A stretch of 64,000 nt of DNA from Ignavibacteriales bacterium (GTDB lineage: Bacteria > Bacteroidota > Ignavibacteria > Ignavibacteriales > Ignavibacteriaceae). The stretch is taken from assembly GCA_016707115.1 (NCBI GenBank), contig JADJIH010000006.1, positions 62,001 to 126,000 on the forward strand, in the 5' to 3' direction. The position numbers were made by a program, and so were the translations under genes. The notes under the pieces were generated by a model, which worked only from the letters and a program-made list of their open reading frames with translations, was not told the origin of the DNA and searched no databases. Of this stretch, positions 37,101 through 44,313 are shown piece after piece (position 1 is the first letter of the stretch; each line of letters opens with the position of its first letter).

Positions 37101-37211
37101 GTACAAATCAACATTAAGCATTCTGTAAGAAAAAAGTCCAAGTACAATCAAAGACATAATCATCATTGTTGCAAATACAGGCCGTCTTATTGATACATCA
37201 GCTAATTTCAT
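34125..37211 (-). CDS. RND efflux pump, inner-membrane transporter (HAE1/AcrB type)
   Basis: 1028 residues, the standard length for AcrB-like pumps. It has the N-terminal cytoplasmic start and first helix ('SIRRPVFATMMIMSLIVLGLF'), a porter domain with 'GAGPEQIESDVTKIIEDAV', TM4 with the proton-relay pair Asp399-Asp400 in 'GLLIDDAIVVIEN', the second periplasmic loop, and the C-terminal helices with 'FDSFIHPFSIMLALPMSIIGA' and 'GLVTKNGILLVDYTNVMRERG'. As in many HAE1 proteins, the pump should export hydrophobic or amphipathic compounds with the MFP and TolC encoded upstream. The substrates cannot be read from the sequence. It is third in the operon, 38 bp after the MFP gene. Confidence 0.97.
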   Translation of the reverse strand: MKLADVSIRRPVFATMMIMSLIVLGLFSYRMLNVDLYPDVDIPYVVITTVLPGAGPEQIESDVTKIIEDAVNPVEGVDFIQSTSQENVSIVVIAFKLEINGKDAAQDVREKISAIRADLPLEIEDPIIQRYDPASLPIMYLSVSGTMSNKDITTFTKDVVKKRLENIPGVGSVQLVGGSEREIQIEVDAARLRAYNISIQDVIMNVGGQNVEIPGGNVTEGSRQLLVRTMGKYQSVDDFNRVIVATPMGKPVYLSDVATVSDGVEEQTSLTRVNGKIAVGLNIIKQSGSNTVQVAQGVNKQIEKILKEIPEGISINVAQDNSIFIEHSINDVLFDIIYGGLLAVIVIYMFLANFRATIISGLALPASIIASFIVMYALGFTLNMMSLLALSLAVGLLIDDAIVVIENIYRHMAQGETPMEAAKSASEEIGLAVMATTFTIVAVFIPVAFMPGIVGRFFYEFGITISAAVIVSLFVAFTLTPMLSSKWLHREDEALSKEGNPLNKFLYYFNHFFEYLNGKYEKALRWSLTHRKTIVFGAIGIFIASFFLMGMLGSQFFPESDKSEFNVTINSSPGSSLEQTSLICEKVEAVLKEKPEITTVLTTIGSGNDPVTKANILVKLIPTKERKKSDKQIMAEIRSEVKNIAGAKISFGVQGVGGGGGEKPVTLSIRGEDLSKLEKIAEKVEAIVKSTPGAVDVDNSLELSKPEIRINIDREKASDLAVNPYLIASTIRAMVDGAVATQYKEGDEQIDVRVRLKKIDRKNLNDILPLTIKSNKKIGNQDFLVPITDIATITQDVGPSKINRYARQKEIRVDANLDDRFLGVVLGEVLKETAKLELEPGYSINVIGQGEMQDESMANMLLTLLLAIVFVYIVLAAQFDSFIHPFSIMLALPMSIIGAVLALIIFGSSLSVMSMIGIIMLMGLVTKNGILLVDYTNVMRERGMSRFDALVKAGPTRLRPILMTTFAMIFGMVPVALALGEGAEFRAPMGQAVIGGLITSTLLTLFIVPVVYSILDDISNYFSKNKKK

Positions 37212-37249
37212 TTTTTATTCCAAAATTTCTTTTTGTAGAGTTTTATAAT

Positions 37250-38314
37250 TTATTTATTTGATATAACCACAACGGTTCCATCTTTAAGGTTATTCATACC
37301 CAGAGTTACAATTTTATCTCCGGCTTTTAATCCTGATACAACCTCAATAGTTTTTCCATCAGTTATTCCGGTTTTAATTTGTTTCAAATAGGCCTTATCC
37401 TCATTAATCAAATAAACTCCATCGCCGGAACTGTTTTTAACAATTGAGGCAAAAGGAATAACAAGTGCGTCTTTTTTTGTTTGCATATTCACATTCACAC
37501 GGCAGAACATACCTGGCTTAAACCATCTGTCTTTTGTGTTAGTGAACATTGCCTGCATTTCAAATGTACGAGATTGAACGTTTGCTGAATTTGAAAGTTG
37601 AAATATTTTTCCAGTTTGAATTACATCCGGATTCATTTCTGAATAAACCTGAACAGACTGGCCTACAAAGAAACTTGGTACATCACTTTCACCAACATTA
37701 AACTTTGCTTTCATCCTTCCGATGTTTGCGATAGTTGCCATTGGCATTTGCGGATTTGCAAGATCACCGATGCTAACGTTGATTGCTGTTACAATGCCGG
37801 AAATGGGAGAGGTTATTTCAACAGTACTTCTTGCAGCATCAAAATTTGCTTTGGCCACATCGTATCCTGTTTCTACCTGATCGAAAGCCTGCTGCGATAT
37901 TGCCCCTTCTTTTAATAAGTTTTTCATTCTTTCAAAATTCTTTTGAGCATTAAGAAAGGAGGCTTGTGCCTGATAAAATTGCGAAGAAGCTCCGCCTTTG
38001 TCTAACTCAAATAAAACAGAACCTGTTCTTACGTATTCACCAACTCTAACATTTACTTTCATTATTCTTTCAGGAATTTTAGCAACTATATTAGCCTGCT
38101 CTTCACCTTCTAAGGATCCTGAAAAAGTTTTTGATAAAGCTAATTCTTTTACTTGAACAGTTAGCGCTTCTACAGAAACTGTGTCAGTATAACTTGTTTT
38201 ATCAATGGTTTTTGTTTCTTCTTTATTTTCTCCGCAAGATTGCAAAACAAACAATGAAATAATCATCATTGCACTAAAAATCTGTTTAATACGGCTATCT
38301 GATATTTGTTTCAT
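37250..38314 (-). CDS. RND efflux periplasmic adaptor (membrane fusion protein)
   Basis: 354 residues. A lipoprotein signal ends in L-Q-S-C (Cys27), as usual for AcrA-type adaptors. The lipoyl/barrel-sandwich halves are 'GSLEGEEQANIVAKIPERIMKVNVRVGEYV' and 'ARSTVEITSPISGIVTAINVSIGDLANP'; between them is the helical hairpin (about 115-165, 'FLNAQKNFERMKNLLKEGAISQQAFDQVE'). The membrane-proximal barrel ends with 'FKPGMFCRVNVNMQTKKDALVIPFASIVK'. It links the RND pump to the TolC channel encoded 41 bp upstream. Order tolC-MFP-RND matches Bacteroidota efflux operons. Confidence 0.96.
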   Translation of the reverse strand: MKQISDSRIKQIFSAMMIISLFVLQSCGENKEETKTIDKTSYTDTVSVEALTVQVKELALSKTFSGSLEGEEQANIVAKIPERIMKVNVRVGEYVRTGSVLFELDKGGASSQFYQAQASFLNAQKNFERMKNLLKEGAISQQAFDQVETGYDVAKANFDAARSTVEITSPISGIVTAINVSIGDLANPQMPMATIANIGRMKAKFNVGESDVPSFFVGQSVQVYSEMNPDVIQTGKIFQLSNSANVQSRTFEMQAMFTNTKDRWFKPGMFCRVNVNMQTKKDALVIPFASIVKNSSGDGVYLINEDKAYLKQIKTGITDGKTIEVVSGLKAGDKIVTLGMNNLKDGTVVVISNK

Positions 38315-38355
38315 AAAAAAATAATTCTCCTGTTTACAATAATTAAAACTTTTTA

Positions 38356-39798
38356 TTAATCGTCTAATTTATCAAATGATGAAAAATATTCCGGATTAGT
38401 TCTTCCTAGAATTTGTTCTAGTTCATATCTTGTAGTTAAATATGAATATATAGATTGAATACGATTTAAACGTGCCTGCTTAAGTGCAAGGTCGGCGGTT
38501 TGTAATTCGAGTTGACTGCCGACTCCTTCTTTATACCTAACTTTAGCTATTTGATATGATCGTTCAGCAACTTCAACATTTTTATTTTGCACATCAATAA
38601 TAGATTGTACAGTTTTTAAATCTTGTATCTTTGATTTTACATTTAATAAAGTATAATCTTTAAGTTGTTTAACTTGCTCCTCAGTTTGTTGATATGTGAT
38701 CGTTGATTGTTGTACTGCGTTGCTTGTTCTGTTACCTTGCCAGAGATTTATAGTAAAATTTAATCCAATTGTTGCAGATGAATATGTGTTGAACTTCCAG
38801 TCATCTGAAGAACCATTGAACGCGTACTGTCCAAATGCAGCAACATTAGGCCAGTATTCTGAAACATCAAGTTCAACAAATGCTTCATCAACTTGTTTTT
38901 TCAATTCTAAAGTTTGTAAATCATAATTAGATTTAAGAGCTTCTTCAATTAAGCCTTCTTCATTTGAAATATCATAAGTTTGATAAGTAAAACTTCCTAT
39001 AACATCAATTTCTTCTCCCTGATCAACACCGAGCACTAGTTTTAATCCATCTTTAGCAGTTTTTAATTTATTTTCCATATCAAGAACAACTGGTCTCATA
39101 TTTTCAACGAATACTTCAACTGTTAGCAAATCAAATTCAGATACTATTCCCTCATTGTATAAAGCTTTAGTGTCTTTTAAATTTAATTTTAAATTTTCAA
39201 AACTAGCTTTTGTTATTTCCAATGATTCCTTTAAAAATAAAACTCCATAAAATGTTTTTTGAACTGAAAGAACTGTTTTAGAAACAGTGCTATGTAAATC
39301 TGCCTTTGCTAAATCATAATAAATCTGTGACGCACCAATACCTTTAAATACTGCTGAACTAAAAAGTGTTTGTGTAACAGTTATATCTGTAGAAAAATTA
39401 TTTGATTGAGAAAATGATTGTAGAATATTTTCTATTGGCACAAACTTATTGTTATCTCTGGGAATAACTTGCTCATCAAAAAGTATAGAGTAAGTTGCAT
39501 TTGTTAATAATGCTTCAAAATCCGGGAAAGGCATTTTTGGTTTCTTAAGAAAATGAGAAAAACTTCCATTAAGGTTTACGCTTGGTAGAGCATAGCCAAA
39601 AGCCTCATCAACTGCGGCTCCAGCTTTTTTAACATTCATAACCGAAATTGTAATATCCTTGTTGTTAGCAATTGCTATGTCAATGGCTTCATCAAGAGTA
39701 TATGTTTTTGATTGAGCTGTGCTGGTAAAATTAAAAGTTAAAACTATTGTAATGATTAGAAGTATGCTTATTGAATTTGCAAAGGTTTTGTGTTTCAT
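38356..39798 (-). CDS. TolC-family outer-membrane efflux protein
   Basis: 480 residues with a signal peptide (about 1-29, ending TSTAQ). The two OEP repeats are visible by their heptad patterns: 'TYTLDEAIDIAIANNKDITISVMNVKKAGAAVDEAFGYALPSVNLNG' and, in the second half, 'LIEEALKSNYDLQTLELKKQVDEAFVELDVSEYWPNVAAFG'. Both show the 'LP.v...' or 'WP.v...' turn into a beta-strand, typical of TolC. The last helix has 'SYQIAKVRYKEGVGSQLELQTADLALKQARLNRIQSIYSYLTTRYELEQILGR'. It forms the outer channel for the pump and is the promoter-proximal gene of the operon. Divergent palindromes lie upstream. Confidence 0.96.
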   Translation of the reverse strand: MKHKTFANSISILLIITIVLTFNFTSTAQSKTYTLDEAIDIAIANNKDITISVMNVKKAGAAVDEAFGYALPSVNLNGSFSHFLKKPKMPFPDFEALLTNATYSILFDEQVIPRDNNKFVPIENILQSFSQSNNFSTDITVTQTLFSSAVFKGIGASQIYYDLAKADLHSTVSKTVLSVQKTFYGVLFLKESLEITKASFENLKLNLKDTKALYNEGIVSEFDLLTVEVFVENMRPVVLDMENKLKTAKDGLKLVLGVDQGEEIDVIGSFTYQTYDISNEEGLIEEALKSNYDLQTLELKKQVDEAFVELDVSEYWPNVAAFGQYAFNGSSDDWKFNTYSSATIGLNFTINLWQGNRTSNAVQQSTITYQQTEEQVKQLKDYTLLNVKSKIQDLKTVQSIIDVQNKNVEVAERSYQIAKVRYKEGVGSQLELQTADLALKQARLNRIQSIYSYLTTRYELEQILGRTNPEYFSSFDKLDD

Positions 39799-39843
39799 TT
39801 AATTCTCTAAATAATTGAACGTAGAATAAACTAATTAACGTTT

Positions 39844-39882
39844 TTTGTAAATATGTATTAAGGTTTATTAATGTATTACAAA
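39844..39882. promoter_or_regulatory. Operator-like inverted repeat upstream of tolC
   Basis: Arms TTTGTAA (39844-39850) and TTACAAA (39876-39882) are exact complements, with an imperfect AT-rich palindromic centre (TATTAA and TTAATG). The site lies 46-84 bp before the TolC start, where a core promoter is expected. Its length would suit a dimeric repressor of the TetR or MarR kind. No such regulator gene is encoded in the window. Confidence 0.4.
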
Positions 39883-39930
39883 TTTTACTGGGCAAATCTA
39901 ATCAACAATCAAATAAAATTTATTTTGTTA

Positions 39931-39954
39931 ATCACAATTATTACGAATTGTGAT
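39931..39954. promoter_or_regulatory. Perfect palindrome upstream of the efflux operon
   Basis: Arms ATCACAATT and AATTGTGAT, 9 bp each and exactly complementary, with a 6-bp spacer. The site is about 133 bp upstream of the TolC start. It resembles neither the Crp (TGTGA-N6-TCACA) orientation nor any other site I know; it carries TCACA and TGTGA in the reverse order. It is a good candidate for a dimeric regulator. Confidence 0.45.
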
Positions 39955-40024
39955 AAAAATCAATGTTTGTGAATTAGTAAGAGAGATTGACAGTGATCTC
40001 CTTTTTAGATAAGACAGCAACAAA

Positions 40025-40129
40025 ATGGAAAACAATTTCACTAAATACACAGAGCTAATTCATAAAATTATACTAGGCTCAATATTAGTTTTGGCAAGTC
40101 TATTGTTGCCAATTGTTAAGCTTTATTAA
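40025..40129 (+). CDS. Possible 34-residue single-pass membrane peptide
   Basis: ATG 40025 to TAA 40129 encodes a polar, lightly charged N-terminus (MENNFTKYTELIHK) followed by one strongly hydrophobic segment (IILGSILVLASLLLPIV) ending KLY. That is the form of many small stress-linked membrane proteins. No convincing ribosome-binding site precedes it, and chance occurrence in AT-rich sequence cannot be excluded. It lies between the efflux operon (divergent) and the beta-barrel gene. Confidence 0.3.
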   Translation: MENNFTKYTELIHKIILGSILVLASLLLPIVKLY

Positions 40130-40360
40130 AAGAGGGTAAAGAAATTTGGTTGAAGTTTTATTTATGCAACATTAAGTTGCAAATGCAATAATGATAAAAA
40201 TTTGCTGTTCTATTTTTACTTATCCCTTTACCTCTAACCGGCAGGGGACTGACCGATGTGTTATGTGCTGGATCTTTGATTAATCATTTTTACTTTCTTA
40301 ATTCTAATTTACGACTAGATAAAAATCGTACTACTACTAATTTATTTATTGGGAGTTCTT

Positions 40361-40957
40361 ATGAAAAAGTTAATTTGTTTCAGTTTGTTTTTTGTCCTTT
40401 CCATATTTGTTTTTCCACAAGATAAAAATTATAAGACAACAGCTCTAAGTTTTAGTTTTAACGGATTTAATCTAAGCAGCTATTATGGCGGGGTTGGAGC
40501 TAGATTCTGGATTACAGATTCAACAGTGTTTAACCTTAGTATTGGCGGATCATACTCGCAAAAAGAATATCATGCAACCGAAAATCTTGAAGAAGGATTA
40601 GAAAAGAATTCCGCTATTACACTTGGAATTGGATTTGAAAGTCATTACCCTATTTCAGAAAATCTATCACCATATTTATCTTTTAGAGGATCATACACGA
40701 TGTATAATCGATATTACCGACCCGGGTATGATGACTATGAGAGTAAAGATAGGATAAACTCATTTAGTTTCGATTTTGGTTTAGGAGTTGAATATTGGAT
40801 TGTAGAAAGAATATCTCTTTCAGGTCAGCATCTTTTTAATCTTCATTTAGATAGTGGTGAGCGAACACTTAGTGGGATTGAAAATGAGACTCAGGATATT
40901 AAAGGCTTTGGAGCAGGATTTGGAACAACATCAATAATGTTATCAATTTATTTTTAG
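40361..40957 (+). CDS. Outer-membrane beta-barrel protein
   Basis: 198 residues. I use ATG 40361, preceded by GGGAG at 5 nt spacing, rather than the upstream start at 40349. A signal peptide (about 1-19, ending FVFPQ) is followed by alternating strands with aromatic girdles ('LSFSFNGFNLSSYYGGVGARFWI', 'VFNLSIGGSYSQKEYHA', 'SFSFDFGLGVEYWIVERISLSGQH') and a C-terminal phenylalanine ('IMLSIYF'). This is an OmpA/OmpX-like eight-strand barrel and the C-terminal Phe fits Bam-dependent insertion. It may be a structural or receptor porin-like protein; the ligand is unknown. Confidence 0.87.
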   Translation: MKKLICFSLFFVLSIFVFPQDKNYKTTALSFSFNGFNLSSYYGGVGARFWITDSTVFNLSIGGSYSQKEYHATENLEEGLEKNSAITLGIGFESHYPISENLSPYLSFRGSYTMYNRYYRPGYDDYESKDRINSFSFDFGLGVEYWIVERISLSGQHLFNLHLDSGERTLSGIENETQDIKGFGAGFGTTSIMLSIYF

Positions 40958-41082
40958 ATTTTCAGTTAAGGTATTTTGTTTAATGTCAGAAAATTCTGTT
41001 TAACCTGTTATTCATAGTTTTGGTGTTGAAGTTAATTTTGGCTTTATAAATCAAGCAAGCTTATCCTTTGAAAGGAGTATTT

Positions 41083-41136
41083 ATGTTAAGTCTTTACCTT
41101 TTCTTTTCTCAAACAAAAAAGAAAGGTGTGTTATGA
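41083..41136 (+). CDS. Possible 17-residue leader peptide coupled to the next gene
   Basis: ATG 41083 has an excellent ribosome-binding site (AAAGGAG, 5 nt away) and encodes MLSLYLFFSQTKKKGVL. Its TGA stop overlaps the ATG of the next gene in the sequence TTATGA (41133-41136), the geometry of translational coupling. The next gene has a weaker GAAAGG of its own. It may be a small coupled leader, or the true upstream start may simply be missing a frame in this copy. Confidence 0.4.
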   Translation: MLSLYLFFSQTKKKGVL

Positions 41137-42155
41137 AATACTTATTGATCTCTCTTGTAATATTCTCAATGCTTTTTATCGGATGCAATAAAGAGGAATG
41201 CGATCCAATAACTCCAACCGTTGATGACAGAATCCCGTTTGAAATTAATTTTCTGCAATATTCTGATAACAATTTTTTTCTAGACCAGGTTTATGCAGAT
41301 ACTTCTGCGGAATTTAATATGTATAATCTCTATTATGGGAGTAATACTCCAATAGTCCTTCCAAAGTATTTTATAAAGAATATCGAGGTATTTAAATCAG
41401 CTAATTCAATTTTTGATGATGGTATTATAGCAACTGCATTTATCAATTTACCACCGCGATCTTCTGATAGTATGTACGCTGACGAGCTTAGAAATATTAA
41501 CACAATCATACCTGGGCAAAATGACGCAAGTCGATTCATATTACTAGATGAAGGTAATGACTACATTTTTCATCGTGAAACAGGTTGGATTAGTTTTATA
41601 AATCCGATCCTAGATCAGGAGATCATAGCAGTAGCTTACAAGATAGAAAATGAACCTGGATACACTGATGATTTGATATACGGAGAATTCATTTCTGAGC
41701 TTGTAAATAATTCCAAAACAAGAGGTGTGTTAAAACTTGTAAAGCCTAGAAATCTTCAACCAGTTTATGAAGATGCCTGGAATTTAAAAATGAAAAATAT
41801 TTATCAGATATCTTCTCAACTCGGATATATTAGAAATCTTGACTTAGATATTTATCTCAAGAAATCTGATGGTACAGAATCAAATACTATCAACAACGTA
41901 AGATTATTAGAGCTATTCGGCTTTGATAGATTTAGTGAAAATTTGATGCCGATTCCTGATGGTAAATATGATTATTTCCCTGGGATGAATTTTGAGCCGA
42001 GAACTTCTGAAATAATTTTCCCTGTAATTCAGCCATTTGGTAACAATATTACATTTGTTTTAAATGAATATAAATATCAGGCAATTTATGATACGATAAG
42101 AACATTTTTATCAATGCCTGGTAATAGCTTTATTATTAGAGGAAAATATAAGTAG
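41133..42155 (+). CDS. Lipoprotein of unknown function
   Basis: 340 residues. The signal ends in the lipobox L-F-I-G-C (Cys18), so the protein is anchored in a membrane. The mature part has no domain I recognise: beta-rich stretches such as 'FLDQVYADTSAEFNMYNLYYGS', 'NIEVFKSANSIFDDGIIATAFINLPPRSSD', and a 'GKYDYFPGMNFEPRTSEIIFPVIQPFG' segment toward the end. The 'NIEVFK ... P... FINLPP' style resembles the surface-protein assemblies of Chlorobi/Ignavibacteria described for outer-membrane translocation (SprA-like surface segments carry similar 'D.G..I.....D....E'), but the match is too short to assign. It may be part of a two-gene surface unit with the barrel gene upstream. Confidence 0.75.
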   Translation: MKYLLISLVIFSMLFIGCNKEECDPITPTVDDRIPFEINFLQYSDNNFFLDQVYADTSAEFNMYNLYYGSNTPIVLPKYFIKNIEVFKSANSIFDDGIIATAFINLPPRSSDSMYADELRNINTIIPGQNDASRFILLDEGNDYIFHRETGWISFINPILDQEIIAVAYKIENEPGYTDDLIYGEFISELVNNSKTRGVLKLVKPRNLQPVYEDAWNLKMKNIYQISSQLGYIRNLDLDIYLKKSDGTESNTINNVRLLELFGFDRFSENLMPIPDGKYDYFPGMNFEPRTSEIIFPVIQPFGNNITFVLNEYKYQAIYDTIRTFLSMPGNSFIIRGKYK

Positions 42156-42217
42156 ATATCTTTGTAATAAACCTTTAAATAACGATTTATTTCATATATA
42201 ACATCTAAAGAATTAGA

Positions 42218-42988
42218 ATGCACAAAAAAATGTCGCGAACAATAATGCCTATTATTTATTGCTTTATACTTTTGGTATCAATGAATAATACTAAGGTTTT
42301 AGCTCAACAGGATTCAAAAGGAATCCGGACTATTTATCTTATCAGACACGGAGATTATTCACCGCAAGATGACAGCATACCTGATTCTATAAACGTTCTA
42401 ACTCCACTTGGCATTGCTCAGGCTCGATTAGTTTCAACAAGATTAAAATCAATGAATATCGATTTTAACTCATTAATAAGCAGTACAATGACTCGGGCAA
42501 AACAAACCGCAGATGTAATTTTAAAAGATTTTCCGGAATTAATTTCCGAACAATCAGACTTGATAAGAGAATGCACACCTCCAACGTGGCGGGAAGATGT
42601 TATGGCTGAAACAAAATCATCTGAAGTGGAAGAATGTGTTAAAAACATTGAAGAAGCGTTTCAAAAAATATTTATACCCTCACCGGATGATAAAGACAGA
42701 AATGATATAATTGTTTGTCACGGAAATGTTATCCGTTATTTTGTAACTAAAGTCCTAAAAGTTGATACAATGTCGTGGCTTCAGATGAGCATATCAAACT
42801 GCAGTTTAACAATCATCAGAGTTTTGCCCAATGGAAATATGAAACTTGATGCATTCAGCGATTACGGACACATTCCGGAAAATATGAGAACATTTACAGG
42901 TGGAAAGAGTAAAGAGAAAGAATTGTTAATCGATGATGAAAAAAATAGTATCAATAAAAAACAGAAATACCAAAATATTTTTCATTAA
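42218..42988 (+). CDS. Exported histidine phosphatase (phosphoglycerate-mutase superfamily)
   Basis: 256 residues with a signal peptide (about 1-29, ending KVLAQ). The catalytic 'LIRHGDYS' motif carries His44. Downstream are 'LTPLGIAQARLVSTRLKS', 'LISSTMTRAKQTADVIL' (the conserved phosphate-pocket Arg), and the second catalytic region 'IIVCHGNVIRYFVTKVL' with His near 169. This is branch-1 architecture, like SixA, CobC and PGAM5-type phosphatases. An exported member is unusual; a periplasmic phosphoester or phosphoprotein substrate is possible. Start codon at 42218 is chosen for the best fit of the signal peptide; 42230 is an alternative. Confidence 0.88.
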   Translation: MHKKMSRTIMPIIYCFILLVSMNNTKVLAQQDSKGIRTIYLIRHGDYSPQDDSIPDSINVLTPLGIAQARLVSTRLKSMNIDFNSLISSTMTRAKQTADVILKDFPELISEQSDLIRECTPPTWREDVMAETKSSEVEECVKNIEEAFQKIFIPSPDDKDRNDIIVCHGNVIRYFVTKVLKVDTMSWLQMSISNCSLTIIRVLPNGNMKLDAFSDYGHIPENMRTFTGGKSKEKELLIDDEKNSINKKQKYQNIFH

Positions 42989-43006
42989 ATAAAATCATCT
43001 GAAATT

Positions 43007-43744
43007 ATGAAACATCTTAAGTTTGTTTTAATAATAATTTCCATTTCAATAATGCACAACGGTTGCCTGCGCACCTATTATCCGGCAGTATACCATTCAA
43101 GTGCTCCAGTAATGGTATCAGAAACAAATAACAATCCTGAGATATACAGTAATTATTTAGGTTTGGATTATACAATTGGGCAGGCTGGATATGAAAATGA
43201 AAACATTCAAATGATGAAGCTAAACTTCTTAATTGCAAACACCCAGGATCACACTAATTTTAATTTGGAAGGATTTGGATATACAGGCGGGTACAGAGTT
43301 TCAGGTCTTAGTTCAAATTATGATGGTGATAAAACATTTATTGGATTGGGAACTGATCTTAAGTTCAATGTAAACTTTAAGTTTGGCAAGTTTAAACTTG
43401 GCACAGGCATAAACTTGGGACTGGGAATGGAGTTTGGTGAATATTTTGAGTTCAGAAAAAATGCCGGCAATGCACACATCATTGAAGATGAAAACAGTAT
43501 ACTTTTTATCATGTTTTCAGCCACACCCATGCTAAGCTATGAATTTTCTGAATCCACAATTCTTTCGGCTCAAATAAACGCAGGCATGCCGGGCGGACTT
43601 TCACCAAGCATCGTTCTTAATCATAATAGATTTACTTATTGGATAACCTGGCTGCCGGATAATGATCTTTTTGATAATAATTACGGAGTTAGATTAACTC
43701 TGGGAGTTATGATTGGATTGCAGGATTTACATTTAAATATTTAG
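43007..43744 (+). CDS. Outer-membrane lipoprotein with beta-barrel-like strands
   Basis: 245 residues. The signal ends M-H-N-G-C (Cys20), a lipobox. The mature part alternates polar and hydrophobic residues in amphipathic strands ('LKFNVNFKFGKFKLGTGINLGLGMEFGEYFEF', 'SILFIMFSATPMLSYEFSESTILSAQINAGMPGGLSPSIVLN', 'YGVRLTLGVMIGLQDLHLNI'), which suits a membrane-embedded or membrane-bound barrel. It starts 18 bp after the histidine phosphatase and is followed after 12 bp by another lipoprotein gene. No family assigned. Confidence 0.78.
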   Translation: MKHLKFVLIIISISIMHNGCLRTYYPAVYHSSAPVMVSETNNNPEIYSNYLGLDYTIGQAGYENENIQMMKLNFLIANTQDHTNFNLEGFGYTGGYRVSGLSSNYDGDKTFIGLGTDLKFNVNFKFGKFKLGTGINLGLGMEFGEYFEFRKNAGNAHIIEDENSILFIMFSATPMLSYEFSESTILSAQINAGMPGGLSPSIVLNHNRFTYWITWLPDNDLFDNNYGVRLTLGVMIGLQDLHLNI

Positions 43745-43756
43745 GTATGATCTAAA

Positions 43757-44245
43757 ATGAGTTTAATGAATTATAAAATAATTTTTCCAGTATTCACTTT
43801 ATTAATGGCAGTTTTATTTTTATCGCTATCTAGTTGTTATACCCAATTAGATACAACTTCATTAGAAAAATCTAAATCGGTCAATAACTTATTCCAGGAT
43901 GAAGTTATTGATTCTAGTATTTTAGGAACTTGGCAAAAAACTCTTCCAAGGGAAGACGCACCCTGGCAGATTCAACAAATTATTTTTAATGCTAACCACA
44001 ACCTTTTATTTGAAGAAGAACTGGGATTAAATTTTGGCGATAAATTATCTGGAAGATTCAACACAAAAGACAACATTTTAACAATTGTGCTTGATTACGG
44101 TTATGGAACAGAGAAGTATTACTATGAAGTCTTAAATGGTACTTTAAGATTAACTCAAGTAGATATGAATAATTATTTCCCTTACAAGATTTCTAGTTCC
44201 AGTGGTTCAATCTGGGTTACTCTGCAAAAAAAAGGTAATTTATAA
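43757..44245 (+). CDS. Small lipoprotein of unknown function
   Basis: 162 residues; lipobox L-S-S-C (Cys27) after a hydrophobic signal. The mature region looks like one small beta-sheet domain ('DSSILGTWQKTLPREDAPWQIQQIIFNANHNLLFEEELG', 'LSGRFNTKDNILTIVLDYGYGTEKYYYEVLNGTLRLTQV'), in the style of lipocalin-like DUF domains that begin 'iiGtWq...'. It is third in the short run 42218-44245 with 12 bp to the gene before it, so co-expression is likely. Confidence 0.78.
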   Translation: MSLMNYKIIFPVFTLLMAVLFLSLSSCYTQLDTTSLEKSKSVNNLFQDEVIDSSILGTWQKTLPREDAPWQIQQIIFNANHNLLFEEELGLNFGDKLSGRFNTKDNILTIVLDYGYGTEKYYYEVLNGTLRLTQVDMNNYFPYKISSSSGSIWVTLQKKGNL

Positions 44246-44313
44246 TTTATCTACACTCCTTAACATCACTCCAACTTTTTATTTAACTTTGTATTGTAAA
44301 AACAGGAATTGTT

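Larger units (their letters stand above)
39799..40360. other. Intergenic region upstream of the efflux operon
   Basis: 562 bp. It contains the two inverted repeats at 39844-39882 and 39931-39954 and a possible 34-residue membrane peptide at 40025-40129. A short TGCAAC / GTTGCA palindrome lies near 40165. Beyond these I see nothing gene-like. Confidence 0.6.

Noticed and set aside
36754..37193. Plus-strand frames within the RND pump gene
   Set aside because: They are shadows of a well-supported coding gene, with composition unlike the neighbours.
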